11,042 bases of DNA from Nanobdellota archaeon (GTDB lineage Archaea > Nanobdellota > Nanobdellia > Pacearchaeales > GW2011-AR1), in NCBI GenBank assembly GCA_018830685.1, contig JAHJRR010000070.1:1-11042 (forward strand). The letters are read 5' to 3'. Below, piece by piece: positions 1 to 5,683 of the stretch. The position numbers were made by a program, and so were the translations under genes. The notes beneath the pieces are model-generated. The model did not search any database. It was not told the DNA's origin and was given only the letters and a program-made list of their open reading frames with translations. Each line of letters starts with the position of its first letter. Position 1 is the stretch's first letter.

Positions 1-210
1 ATTACTGCTACGGAGATGCTTTACTCATTGAAGGGACATAAGACTCCTAAGAATTCCGAGACTAGTGATGTTGCTAATGCGGTTTTTGATGGCTCTACAA
101 TGGTGATGTTATCTGAAGAGACTGCTGTCGGGAAATATCCTGCGAACGCGGTTAAGGTGATGAAGAGCATAATTAAAGAGGCAGAGAAAAATTTAGGAAG
201 GTTCTGTTGA
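1..210 (+). CDS. pyk: Pyruvate kinase, 3' partial, C-terminal domain absent
   Basis: The reading frame is open from base 1, so the 5' part lies outside the window. The last ~69 residues match the end of the pyruvate kinase TIM barrel: ITATEML, then TSDVANAVFDGSTMVMLSEE, then TAVGKYP. The known enzyme transfers phosphate from phosphoenolpyruvate to ADP in the last step of glycolysis. The usual SDVANAV-DG and VMLS-ETA blocks are intact, but the glycine of VMLSGETA is replaced by glutamate. The protein stops about 20 residues after KYP, where most family members continue for roughly 100 or more residues into the C-terminal domain. I see no continuation of that domain in bases 211-361 in any frame, so the short form looks genuine rather than frameshifted. 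Identity is secure; its activity cannot be judged from this fragment. Confidence 0.93.
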   Translation: MTATEMLYSLKGHKTPKNSETSDVANAVFDGSTMVMLSEETAVGKYPANAVKVMKSIIKEAEKNLGRFC

Positions 211-331
211 TTCTGTTTAGAAATTATAACCCTATTAAAGGTACTTGCTCACGCTATTTGCTAGATTGATTCATATTTAACTTTGAGCGTTAGCGAAGTC
301 TCTTCTTATGACAAGATATGATAAAACAAAC

Positions 332-340
332 ATTAAAAAA
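332..340 (+). promoter_or_regulatory. Weak TATA-like box for the PUA-like protein gene
   Basis: ATTAAAAAA lies 22-30 bases upstream of the ATG at 362. The spacing matches the other TATA-like boxes in this window. The box is A-rich rather than a clear TTTATA type, so this is a weak call. The rest of 211-361 shows no other feature I can support. Confidence 0.35.
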
Positions 341-361
341 TGACCTTAGCTTTTCTCGGTT

Positions 362-841
362 ATGGTTTCAGATAAATTTGTTCCTATGAGAATTGTTGCA
401 ATGAAAGATAGAGAAAAGGTTGTGTCTGAATTGCAGGAGAGATTTGGTATTAAAGATGTTCCTGGGACCCTTGTTATGAGGGGTAGAGAAAGATTGTATC
501 TTTATTCGGGAAATTTTGAAAGTTGGAAATTAAAGAAGCTTGAGGAAAATGTTATTATTGAGCGTGTAGGAGTTTATTTTGCTAAAATGGTTGATGATAA
601 AATCAAGTTGAGTATTGAAGGAGTTAGTCTTCTAAGAAATCAAATAACTAAGAATATTTTTGAGATGGATGATAAGAGCACAGACGATTGGATTCGTGGA
701 AGGGATTTGAACATTAAGACTGGGCTTTATGGTTTTTTGGCGATGAAGAATAAGAATGATTTTTTTGGAATTGGTAAAGCTTCCGAAAATAAGATTGGCA
801 ATTTTATTCCTAAATCAAGAAGGGTTCGGGATAGGGGATGA
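362..841 (+). CDS. NOL1/NOP2/fmu-type PUA-like RNA-binding protein
   Basis: This 159-residue protein resembles the stand-alone archaeal proteins related to the PUA-like RNA-binding domain found at the C-terminus of NOL1/NOP2/sun rRNA cytosine methyltransferases (COG3270 style). The N-terminal half is a mixed alpha/beta region with RLYLYSGN near residue 44. The diagnostic C-terminal block includes IKLSIEGVSLL (81-91), DDWIRGRDL (108-116), GLYGFLAMKN (121-130) and FFGIGKASENKIGNFIPKSR (134-153). No methyltransferase SAM motif is present, so it probably binds rRNA or tRNA without modifying it, or works with a separate enzyme. The start at 362 fits the family's N-terminus and has a weak TATA-like box at the expected distance. 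The family match is from memory of its pattern; the exact role is inferred. Confidence 0.75.
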   Translation: MVSDKFVPMRIVAMKDREKVVSELQERFGIKDVPGTLVMRGRERLYLYSGNFESWKLKKLEENVIIERVGVYFAKMVDDKIKLSIEGVSLLRNQITKNIFEMDDKSTDDWIRGRDLNIKTGLYGFLAMKNKNDFFGIGKASENKIGNFIPKSRRVRDRG

Positions 842-858
842 ATCTAAGCACAATAATT

Positions 859-867
859 ATTATAAAG
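859..867 (+). promoter_or_regulatory. TATA-like box upstream of the two-helix membrane protein
   Basis: ATTATAAAG sits 23-31 bases before the ATG at 890, inside the 48-base gap after the preceding stop. This supports the 890 start and a transcript with little or no leader. Confidence 0.5.
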
Positions 868-889
868 AGAAGTTACATTTATTTTTTGA

Positions 890-1396
890 ATGAATATTCA
901 TGATAAGATAGCGGAAATGGAAAGAGCATTAGGAAGAAATAATTGGTGGAGAAATATCTTTTTCTCTGGAATGCTTTCTAGTTTTGTTACAACGTTTATT
1001 GGGTTAGGAATTGTAGGTTATAATCAAACAAATATAGAAAGATCTGATTTAATAAGAGAATATCAACTTATCCAACAAACTGCTGGTATCTTAAGAAGTG
1101 CAAATATAGATAATCAACAGTATCTAGATGGAATTATTTCAGGACTTGAATCTGGAGTTGGTAGAATAGAAACAGAAAGAAGTGATGAGCTTTCAGCGTA
1201 TAACGCAGAAGTTAAGAGAAGAAAAGACAATTCTGTTGCAGGCGGATTGATAGTTCTTGGAGGTGTTGCACTTGGTTGTCTCGGTGCTGGAGCCACTGAT
1301 TATACTAATAGAAGAGAAAAAAAGCTCTACTTAAGAGAAGAGGAATTAAGGAGGGAAGATAGAGAACCTCATCCTGTTAAGGCTTATTCTTTTTGA
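890..1396 (+). CDS. Hypothetical membrane protein with two transmembrane helices
   Basis: I do not recognise this 168-residue protein. There are two hydrophobic segments. The first, about residues 23-43, includes FSGMLSSFVTTFIGLGIVG. The second, about 115-136, is rich in Gly, Ala, Val and Leu. The ~70 residues between them are polar and probably helical, with ISGLESGVGRIETERSDEL near the middle. The first segment follows a basic stretch (R12, R16, R21) and the second is followed by a strongly charged tail (RREKKLYLREEELRREDRE, 141-159). By the positive-inside rule both ends would be cytosolic and the loop external. It is convergent with the winged-helix gene, with a 10-base gap. The coding call rests on the intact frame, the promoter spacing and the membrane topology; no function is proposed. 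Confidence 0.7.
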   Translation: MNIHDKIAEMERALGRNNWWRNIFFSGMLSSFVTTFIGLGIVGYNQTNIERSDLIREYQLIQQTAGILRSANIDNQQYLDGIISGLESGVGRIETERSDELSAYNAEVKRRKDNSVAGGLIVLGGVALGCLGAGATDYTNRREKKLYLREEELRREDREPHPVKAYSF

Positions 1397-1406
1397 ATTT
1401 TTAGAT

Positions 1407-1715
1407 TTAATTGAGGGGCTTGGCAGAAACCTTTTTCTTTTGGAAGATGATTTCGTCGAATATTGGGATGAGTTTCTTGATAAAATTATTTTTTTGGTTT
1501 AACCTAAACAGCTTTGCATTTCCTATTTCGCGTGTAGGGACGATTATTTCTGTCCTAATTAAATCATCAAATATTCTGAATAAAGTAGTCCTTCCGATTT
1601 CTGCACCTTCAGCTATGTCAGATATGCTATAGTCTAATTCTCTTCCTTCTATCAAAAATTCAAGGACTCTTATTTTGGGAGTGTCCCCCAAGGCATGGCG
1701 AAATAATGTTTGCAT
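1407..1715 (-). CDS. Winged helix-turn-helix transcriptional regulator
   Basis: This is a 102-residue, single-domain DNA-binding protein. Residues 13-25 (PKIRVLEFLIEGR) form the first helix of a winged-helix fold. YSISDIAEGAEIGRTTLFRI (29-48) is a helix-turn-helix whose second helix, GRTTLFRIFDDLI, would read DNA. IIVPTREIGNAKLFRLN (57-73) makes the beta wing, and a C-terminal helix follows at about 77-91. The layout matches ArsR/MarR-like regulators common in archaea, in which 'DYSISDIA' followed by a TR-x-G-N-x-KL-x-LN wing is typical. There is no ligand-binding or metal-binding domain. A TATA-like box at 1737-1745 lies 22-30 bases upstream, and imperfect palindromes lie just beyond it (1745-1810), which suggests self-regulation. 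Fold assignment is strong; targets are unknown. Confidence 0.85.
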   Translation of the reverse strand: MQTLFRHALGDTPKIRVLEFLIEGRELDYSISDIAEGAEIGRTTLFRIFDDLIRTEIIVPTREIGNAKLFRLNQKNNFIKKLIPIFDEIIFQKKKVSAKPLN

Positions 1716-1736
1716 TACTATTTGTAAACTAGGGTG

Positions 1737-1745
1737 TATTTAAAT
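1737..1745 (-). promoter_or_regulatory. TATA-like box of the winged-helix regulator gene
   Basis: On the minus strand this reads ATTTAAATA, 22-30 bases upstream of the start codon that ends at 1715. It is a good archaeal box A and it touches the inverted repeats at 1745-1772, so a protein bound there could block TBP/TFB. Confidence 0.55.
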
Positions 1746-1810
1746 GTTTCTTATTTGGAACATTAGTGTTTCATTTTTGTTGAGTAAATCTTAAGAAACA
1801 CGGAGTGTTC
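1745..1810. promoter_or_regulatory. Cluster of imperfect palindromes, candidate operators
   Basis: Two 16-base imperfect palindromes with similar half-sites are visible: GGAACATTAGTGTTTC at 1757-1772 and GAAACACGGAGTGTTC at 1795-1810. TGTTTC-6-GGAACA (1745-1762) overlaps the first. A perfect 9-base inverted repeat, TGTTTCTTA (1745-1753) and TAAGAAACA (1792-1800), brackets the group. The cluster lies between the winged-helix gene on the minus strand and the broken gene, ASCH and methionine aminopeptidase run on the plus strand. That is the usual place for an operator shared by divergent promoters. What binds here is inferred, not shown. Confidence 0.45.
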
Positions 1811-1839
1811 TTTAGTCAATGGATTTGTGTGTGGCAATT

Positions 1840-2084
1840 ATGAAAAGGATTCTTAGAAAATTAGTCAATTTGAATATCTGGGGTGGACGTCACACAGAAA
1901 TGAAGAATTTGCAAAAATGTTTGCAGGCACATTTAAGGAGACGAAAGAACATAAAATGGCAATCAAAGAATTAATAAAACTACAATTCCTGAATGTTAAA
2001 CCTTCGACAGGAGAGATTCATGTCGGATTGAATAGTCATAAGCAAAAAGAAATTTTTGAATTTTTAGAAGATGAAAACCATTAA
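1840..2084 (+). pseudogene. Frameshifted small winged-helix-like protein
   Basis: Two overlapping frames together make one plausible protein of about 80 residues. The first frame, from the ATG at 1840 (or 1819), gives MKRILRKLVNLNIWGGRHTE then MKNLQKCLQAHLR, then degenerates and stops near 1974. The second frame continues as AIKELIKLQFLNVKPSTGEI then HVGLNSHKQKEIFEFL and ends at 2084. The joined order, a WGG-HT block, a helix ending HLR, then AIKELI, a beta turn and 'LN-x-x-K-x-x-EI', is one I associate with small archaeal helix-turn-helix-like proteins. A one-base loss near 1935-1955, in an A-rich stretch, would explain the switch. The second frame alone has an ATG at 1917 and could make a 55-residue peptide. 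Its stop lies inside the ASCH gene (14-base overlap), so translation may have been coupled. Sequencing error or a programmed frameshift are alternatives. Confidence 0.6.
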
Positions 2085-2394
2085 ATTTGCACAACCACTA
2101 ATTCCGTTAATTCTCTCTAGACAAAAAAGCACAACATGGAGAGTAAATGATGAGAAAAATTTATCTCCTAGTGAGATAGTAAATTTATTAAATGATACAA
2201 GAGAAGAATTTGGAAAGGCAGAGATTTTGAATATTAAGGAAAAGATTTTTGGAAATTTAGATGATGAAGATAAAGAAGGTCATGAAAAATTCTCTTCTGA
2301 TAAAGAGATGTATGAGACCTACTCAAGATATTATGGTTTTCAGATAGTGCCAGAAACTAAATTAAAGATTATAAAATTTAAATTATTAAAATGA
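2071..2394 (+). CDS. ASCH-domain (PUA-like fold) protein
   Basis: This 107-residue protein is a complete single ASCH domain. The N-terminal strand and helix (FAQPLIPLILSRQKSTTWRV, 6-25) carry the family's K-x-x-T-x-R pattern (K19, T22, R24). Next come a loop that usually reads as a 'GD' turn, FGKAEILNIKEKIFGNL (47-63), the acidic block DDEDKEGHEKF (64-74), EMYETYSRYYG (79-89) and a final strand KLKIIKFKLL. ASCH proteins are related to PUA RNA-binding domains. The bacterial member YqfB hydrolyses N4-acetylcytidine using Lys, Thr and Glu; K19, T22 and E72 here are in comparable places, which is suggestive only. The gene starts inside the preceding broken gene, and its stop overlaps the methionine aminopeptidase start by 4 bases (ATGA). 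It is probably co-transcribed with that gene and translationally coupled to it. Confidence 0.8.
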   Translation: MKTIKFAQPLIPLILSRQKSTTWRVNDEKNLSPSEIVNLLNDTREEFGKAEILNIKEKIFGNLDDEDKEGHEKFSSDKEMYETYSRYYGFQIVPETKLKIIKFKLLK

Positions 2395-3269
2395 ACACAG
2401 AAAAAATAATTAAGGCGGGAAAGATTGCCTCCGAAGTCAGAGCTTATGCTCGTGGAATTGTGAAGAAGGGCGTGCCCCTGTTAGAAATTGCAGAGAGTAT
2501 TGAGGGAAAAATCATTGAGTTAGGTGGGAAACCAGCCTTTCCTGTTAATTTGAGCAGGGATAATATTGCGGCCCATTATACTCCAAGTTATGACGACGAA
2601 ACTCTTGCGGGTGGCTTATTGAAAGTTGATTTTGGCGTGCATGTTGATGGTTGGACTGTTGATAATGCATTTTCAGTAGATTTGGATGGCGATGAAAATA
2701 ATGGAAAACTCATTGAGGCTTCTGAGAAAGCTATTGAGAGTGTTTTAAAATTGATTAAGAATGGTATCTCAACAAATGATGTGGGGGAAGTTATTTCTAG
2801 TGAAATTGAGTCTAGTGGTTTTTCTCCAGTAATGAATCTTAGTGGGCACGGAATGGACGAGTATGAATTACATACAGGAATTAGTATTCCTAATGTTAAT
2901 GATCATAGAGATATTAAAATAATTCCAGGGCTTTATGCTATTGAGCCGTTCGCGACAAACGGGAGCGGTCGTGTTAAAGATGGTAAGCCTTCAGGAATCT
3001 ACGAATTGGTTTCAAATAAGAACCTCAGAAGTCCAATTGCACGTGAAATCTTAGAATTCATAGAGGAAGAGTATGATACATTACCTTTTTGTTCTAGATG
3101 GATAATTAAGAAGTTTGGGACAAGAGCATCTTTTGGTTTGAAACAATTAGAAGAGAATGGTAATTTGCATCAATTTGATCAGCTCGTTGAGGTTCCTGGT
3201 TCGAAGGTTAGTCAGACGGAGCATACAATCCTAGTTGAGAAAGATAGCGTTATAATTGTGACGAAATAG
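2391..3269 (+). CDS. map: Type II methionine aminopeptidase
   Basis: This cytosolic enzyme removes the initiator methionine from new proteins using two metal ions. At 292 residues it has the usual length for an archaeal type II enzyme. The expected metal ligands are all visible: D80 (LLKVDFGVHVDGW), D91 (TVDNAFSVDL), H153 (NLSGHGMDEYELH), E185 (PGLYAIEPFATNG) and E277 (QTEHTILVE). H62 (AAHYTP) and H161 fit the catalytic histidines. These positions nearly coincide with those of the Pyrococcus furiosus enzyme as I recall it. Residues of about 190-260 hold the helical insertion that separates type II from type I. The start at 2391 overlaps the ASCH stop by 4 bases, so it likely depends on upstream translation. 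Nothing looks damaged. Very sure. Confidence 0.97.
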   Translation: MNTEKIIKAGKIASEVRAYARGIVKKGVPLLEIAESIEGKIIELGGKPAFPVNLSRDNIAAHYTPSYDDETLAGGLLKVDFGVHVDGWTVDNAFSVDLDGDENNGKLIEASEKAIESVLKLIKNGISTNDVGEVISSEIESSGFSPVMNLSGHGMDEYELHTGISIPNVNDHRDIKIIPGLYAIEPFATNGSGRVKDGKPSGIYELVSNKNLRSPIAREILEFIEEEYDTLPFCSRWIIKKFGTRASFGLKQLEENGNLHQFDQLVEVPGSKVSQTEHTILVEKDSVIIVTK

Positions 3270-3274
3270 AAAAC

Positions 3275-3282
3275 CTTATAAT
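3275..3282 (+). promoter_or_regulatory. TATA-like box for the 105-residue protein
   Basis: CTTATAAT lies 22-29 bases upstream of the ATG at 3304, immediately after the methionine aminopeptidase stop. It suggests that this gene has its own leaderless transcript rather than relying on read-through. Confidence 0.5.
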
Positions 3283-3303
3283 CCTAATTTTATCCCTAAT
3301 TTC

Positions 3304-3621
3304 ATGAATGGAAAATTGCAATTAAGAGTTACTAATCATGCTGTGGATAGATATCGTCAGAGAGTTGAGAAAGATATGTGGAGGGAACTGAGGTCAGAGG
3401 GGCAAATTGTTAAAATCCTCCGTGATGGAATTGCTCTATCGGTGGAACCCTCAGATGTTGATGGAATGCCTAGCGAGAAACCAAGTAAAGTTGCAGTTAA
3501 TCTTAGTTGCGAAGATGAAGATTTTGGATTTTATGAGATTACACTGGTTCGAAGGAGAAATAAAGGGAGAAGATATCTTTCTGTGATTACAGTTTATGAT
3601 TGGGAAAACCAAGCGGTTTAA
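3304..3621 (+). CDS. Small conserved-looking protein of unknown function
   Basis: This is a 105-residue soluble protein I do not recognise with certainty. Its N-terminus has RVTNHAVDRYRQRVEKDMW (8-26), an H-x3-R-x3-R pattern (H12, R16, R20) on a likely helix. It ends in predicted strands: VAVNLSCEDEDFGFYEITLV (63-82), the basic turn RRRNKGRRY (83-91), then LSVITVYDWE. An HA-x-x-R opening followed by a C-terminal beta sheet is reminiscent of DUF4258-like and other small toxin or RNase-type domains, but similarity this short proves little. It has its own TATA-like box and is convergent with the exported acidic protein gene, with a 3-base gap. No antitoxin-like partner adjoins it. The coding call is good; the function is open. 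Confidence 0.7.
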   Translation: MNGKLQLRVTNHAVDRYRQRVEKDMWRELRSEGQIVKILRDGIALSVEPSDVDGMPSEKPSKVAVNLSCEDEDFGFYEITLVRRRNKGRRYLSVITVYDWENQAV

Positions 3622-3624
3622 AAG

Positions 3625-4386
3625 TTAGTTGTTTTCATCAAATGCAACTTCTTCCTCATTAACTAGAAATGCCCACCAGGGTTTGTTAACGTTAAGGACT
3701 TCTCCAGTTTTAGGATCAATTTGAGTTTCTGCTTTTAATGCTGTCTTGAATATTCCAAGGAATCTTCCAGGATGTTCTGAGTCTAATTTGTAAACAACTT
3801 TTGGAACACCATCTCTCATAACTTCTTCAAGCGTTAAATTAGAGGAGCTTTCTTCTCTTAACCTTAATCTTTCTCTTGCAATTTCCCTCACTCTTTCAGG
3901 TAGAACCTTAATTGCATGTCTTTGTCCATCTATTGTTTTTACCATTATGTCAGATTCTTCTTCATTGAAATCGCTTTCAACTTCTAGTTCTGTTTTAATA
4001 ATGTTTTCTTCTCCAGTTTCGCTTTCAATGATTATCTTTTTTTCAAAATCTATTCCTTCCGTATTTTCTTCTATCTTTATTTTGATTTCTTGTTTATTCC
4101 CATTTGCATCAGTGATAGTTCTCGTTACGTCTATTATTCTTTTTCCATCTTCAATTCTAACTTGTCTTTGGATACGGGCTCTCATACCATCTGCATTTGT
4201 AAATTCCCTTTCTGTTTCTTGCTCCATGTTTCTTTCTTGTCCGGAATTTGCTTCATCATCTTCAGAATTAATTGCCGAGTTTTGATTTCCTTGAGAATTT
4301 TCTCCTTGAGAAAGAACCATTGTAGAATTAATCATAATACCAAATACAAATGAAACTAAGAGTAAAATTAAAATCACCTTTTTCAT
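3625..4386 (-). CDS. Exported, highly charged protein with PWW-x-FL C-terminal domain
   Basis: This 253-residue protein carries an N-terminal signal (MKKVILILLLVSFVFGIMI, then a likely cut near VLSQG around residue 26). The next section (27-66) is low-complexity and rich in Glu, Asn, Gln and Ser. Residues 67-150 look like repeated beta strands of alternating polar and hydrophobic residues (RIQRQVRIEDGKRIIDVTRT at 71-90, QEIKIKIEENTEG, FEKKIIIESETGEE). Next come IDGQRHAIKVLPERVREIA (152-170) and a charged helix. The end has VVYKLDS, GRFLGIF, then TGEVLNVNKPWWAFLV (227-242). That end aligns without gaps to the end of the divergent neighbour at 4477. No transmembrane anchor is seen beyond the signal, so it is secreted or membrane-held by an uncleaved signal. 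Function unknown; export is well supported. Confidence 0.85.
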   Translation of the reverse strand: MKKVILILLLVSFVFGIMINSTMVLSQGENSQGNQNSAINSEDDEANSGQERNMEQETEREFTNADGMRARIQRQVRIEDGKRIIDVTRTITDANGNKQEIKIKIEENTEGIDFEKKIIIESETGEENIIKTELEVESDFNEEESDIMVKTIDGQRHAIKVLPERVREIARERLRLREESSSNLTLEEVMRDGVPKVVYKLDSEHPGRFLGIFKTALKAETQIDPKTGEVLNVNKPWWAFLVNEEEVAFDENN

Positions 4387-4389
4387 GTT

Positions 4390-4419
4390 TTGTTTAAGAA
4401 CTTTTTGTTTAAAAACTTT
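4390..4419. repeat. Two-copy 15-base tandem repeat in the divergent promoter region
   Basis: TTGTTTAAGAACTTT (4390-4404) is followed directly by TTGTTTAAAAACTTT (4405-4419), differing at one base. The second copy contains the minus-strand TATA-like box, so the repeat may be two tandem regulator sites or a duplicated box. Confidence 0.7.
4407..4416 (-). promoter_or_regulatory. TATA-like box for the acidic exported protein gene
   Basis: The minus strand reads GTTTTTAAAC, 21-30 bases upstream of the start codon that ends at 4386. It lies within the second copy of the 15-base tandem repeat. Confidence 0.5.
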
Positions 4420-4448
4420 TGTGTAGATTATAAAAATTAAGGATAACT

Positions 4449-4457
4449 TTTTATATG
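4449..4457 (+). promoter_or_regulatory. TATA-like box for the cysteine-rich exported protein gene
   Basis: TTTTATATG is 20-28 bases before the ATG at 4477, the best TATA match in the window. Together with the box at 4407-4416 it makes the 90-base gap a divergent promoter pair. Confidence 0.6.
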
Positions 4458-4476
4458 CTTCTTTCTTATTTTATCA

Positions 4477-5673
4477 ATGAGAAGAAAGGTGATAATTTTT
4501 GTGGGCATTCTATTCTTCCTAACTTTAATATCTGGTTATCTTCAATTAACCGGAAGGGTTACTGGTTTTCCGTCAGGTTCAAATGGAGGAGGTCCAGAAT
4601 TTATAGGTCCGACCGATGAGCAAATAACTTGTATGGAAACTTGTTCGGGGTGTACTTACGGAGATGTAATGTGTATGCAACAATACTCTGAAATATGTGG
4701 AGCTGAATGTGGGGTAGATACCCGTGGTCCTCCAACACCGACAAGTGAAGGAGAGGTCTGTATGCAAGATTGTGTTGTAGAAAAGTGTGATGAATTTGAT
4801 TTCCAGTGTCAAAAAGAATATAGAGAAACTTGTGAAGATAGATGTGATATGAAAGGAGATGCTCCCGATGAAAGTGAAATGGATGAAGAGCAATTGTGTA
4901 TTTCTCAATGTGTTGCTGTAGAGGATTCTACTCTCATTTGTTCGTCTGGAACTTTCGAAGGGGAAGGGGAAGCAGGAAATAAAGTTTGCCAAAAGTGTGC
5001 GAAATCTTGTGAATATTTATATTCTGGTCCATGTTTAAGTGATGAAGAATGGACTGAAAAAGAAAATGTGTGTTATGCTCAATGTGAACATTGTTATGGT
5101 GAACCTGTGAGGGGTCCTTCTGGACAGGGTTGGGATTGCACTATTGATGTAAAATGTGCGGATGCTTCTGCAGAATTTGGAGATGATGCAGGGACCGGGG
5201 AGGATAATTGGGAAGAGGGACACGCTCCTAGTGCAGACGACATCTATTGGGGTGATTATAAATTTGATTTGGAAGTTTCTGGTTCTGAAGGAACTCTTTT
5301 AATAAAGAACACCAATAGAAAAAGTATAGGAGAAAAAGTTAAAATAGATATTAGTATTGACGAAGGAGTTCTCTTTGAACAAGGAGATGAAAAATTAATA
5401 GTAAAAAATGAGGAAGTTCAAGTTGAAATAGATAACAATATTGATAAATTAGTTATATCAGAAAAGGGGCATAAAAGAGAAATTAAGAATATTAACATTG
5501 GAATTGAAGAAGGAAAACCAGTCTACAAATATGAAGAATTAGAAAAAGCAAAACTTTTAGGCTTTATACCTGTTGATAAGAATGTTAAAAAAAGAGTTGA
5601 CGCAGAGAATATTGAAATGATTGAAGAAAACGGACCTTGGTGGGAATTTCTTTCGGTAGAAAAAAATATCTGA
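4477..5673 (+). CDS. Cysteine-rich exported protein with PWW-x-FL C-terminal domain
   Basis: This 398-residue protein starts with a membrane signal or anchor (VIIFVGILFFLTLISGY, 5-21) followed by LTGRVTG, a style I associate with DPANN exported proteins. Residues 52-227 hold 24 cysteines. Two clear repeats occur: C-x3-C-x2-C-x6-C-x7-C-x3-C at 52-78 and C-x3-C-x4-C-x6-C-x7-C-x3-C at 95-123. Looser C-x3-C groups follow at 141, 174 and 199. These suggest disulfide-linked small domains or metal sites outside the cell. Residues 258-345 look like beta strands. The C-terminus carries GHKREIK, KPVYK, LLGF and GPWWEFLSVE (386-395), which aligns without gaps to the end of the divergent neighbour (VYK to PWW is 38 residues in both). 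The pair is likely related in function. Surface location is inferred; the role is unknown. Confidence 0.87.
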   Translation: MRRKVIIFVGILFFLTLISGYLQLTGRVTGFPSGSNGGGPEFIGPTDEQITCMETCSGCTYGDVMCMQQYSEICGAECGVDTRGPPTPTSEGEVCMQDCVVEKCDEFDFQCQKEYRETCEDRCDMKGDAPDESEMDEEQLCISQCVAVEDSTLICSSGTFEGEGEAGNKVCQKCAKSCEYLYSGPCLSDEEWTEKENVCYAQCEHCYGEPVRGPSGQGWDCTIDVKCADASAEFGDDAGTGEDNWEEGHAPSADDIYWGDYKFDLEVSGSEGTLLIKNTNRKSIGEKVKIDISIDEGVLFEQGDEKLIVKNEEVQVEIDNNIDKLVISEKGHKREIKNINIGIEEGKPVYKYEELEKAKLLGFIPVDKNVKKRVDAENIEMIEENGPWWEFLSVEKNI

Positions 5674-5683
5674 AAGTGATTAA

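Noticed and set aside
211..361. Possible RNA gene or remaining pyruvate kinase sequence
   Set aside because: I found no tRNA-like arms, no strong hairpin and no frame resembling the missing C-terminal domain.
3947..4285. Open frame opposite the acidic exported protein gene
   Set aside because: It is a Ser/Phe-rich shadow of a Glu/Lys-rich coding strand with no family features; the minus-strand gene has a signal peptide and a promoter.
4579..4992. Minus-strand frame within the cysteine-rich gene
   Set aside because: Its composition (Thr, Ser, Phe, Ile) is the antisense image of the cysteine repeats; no start context or known motifs.
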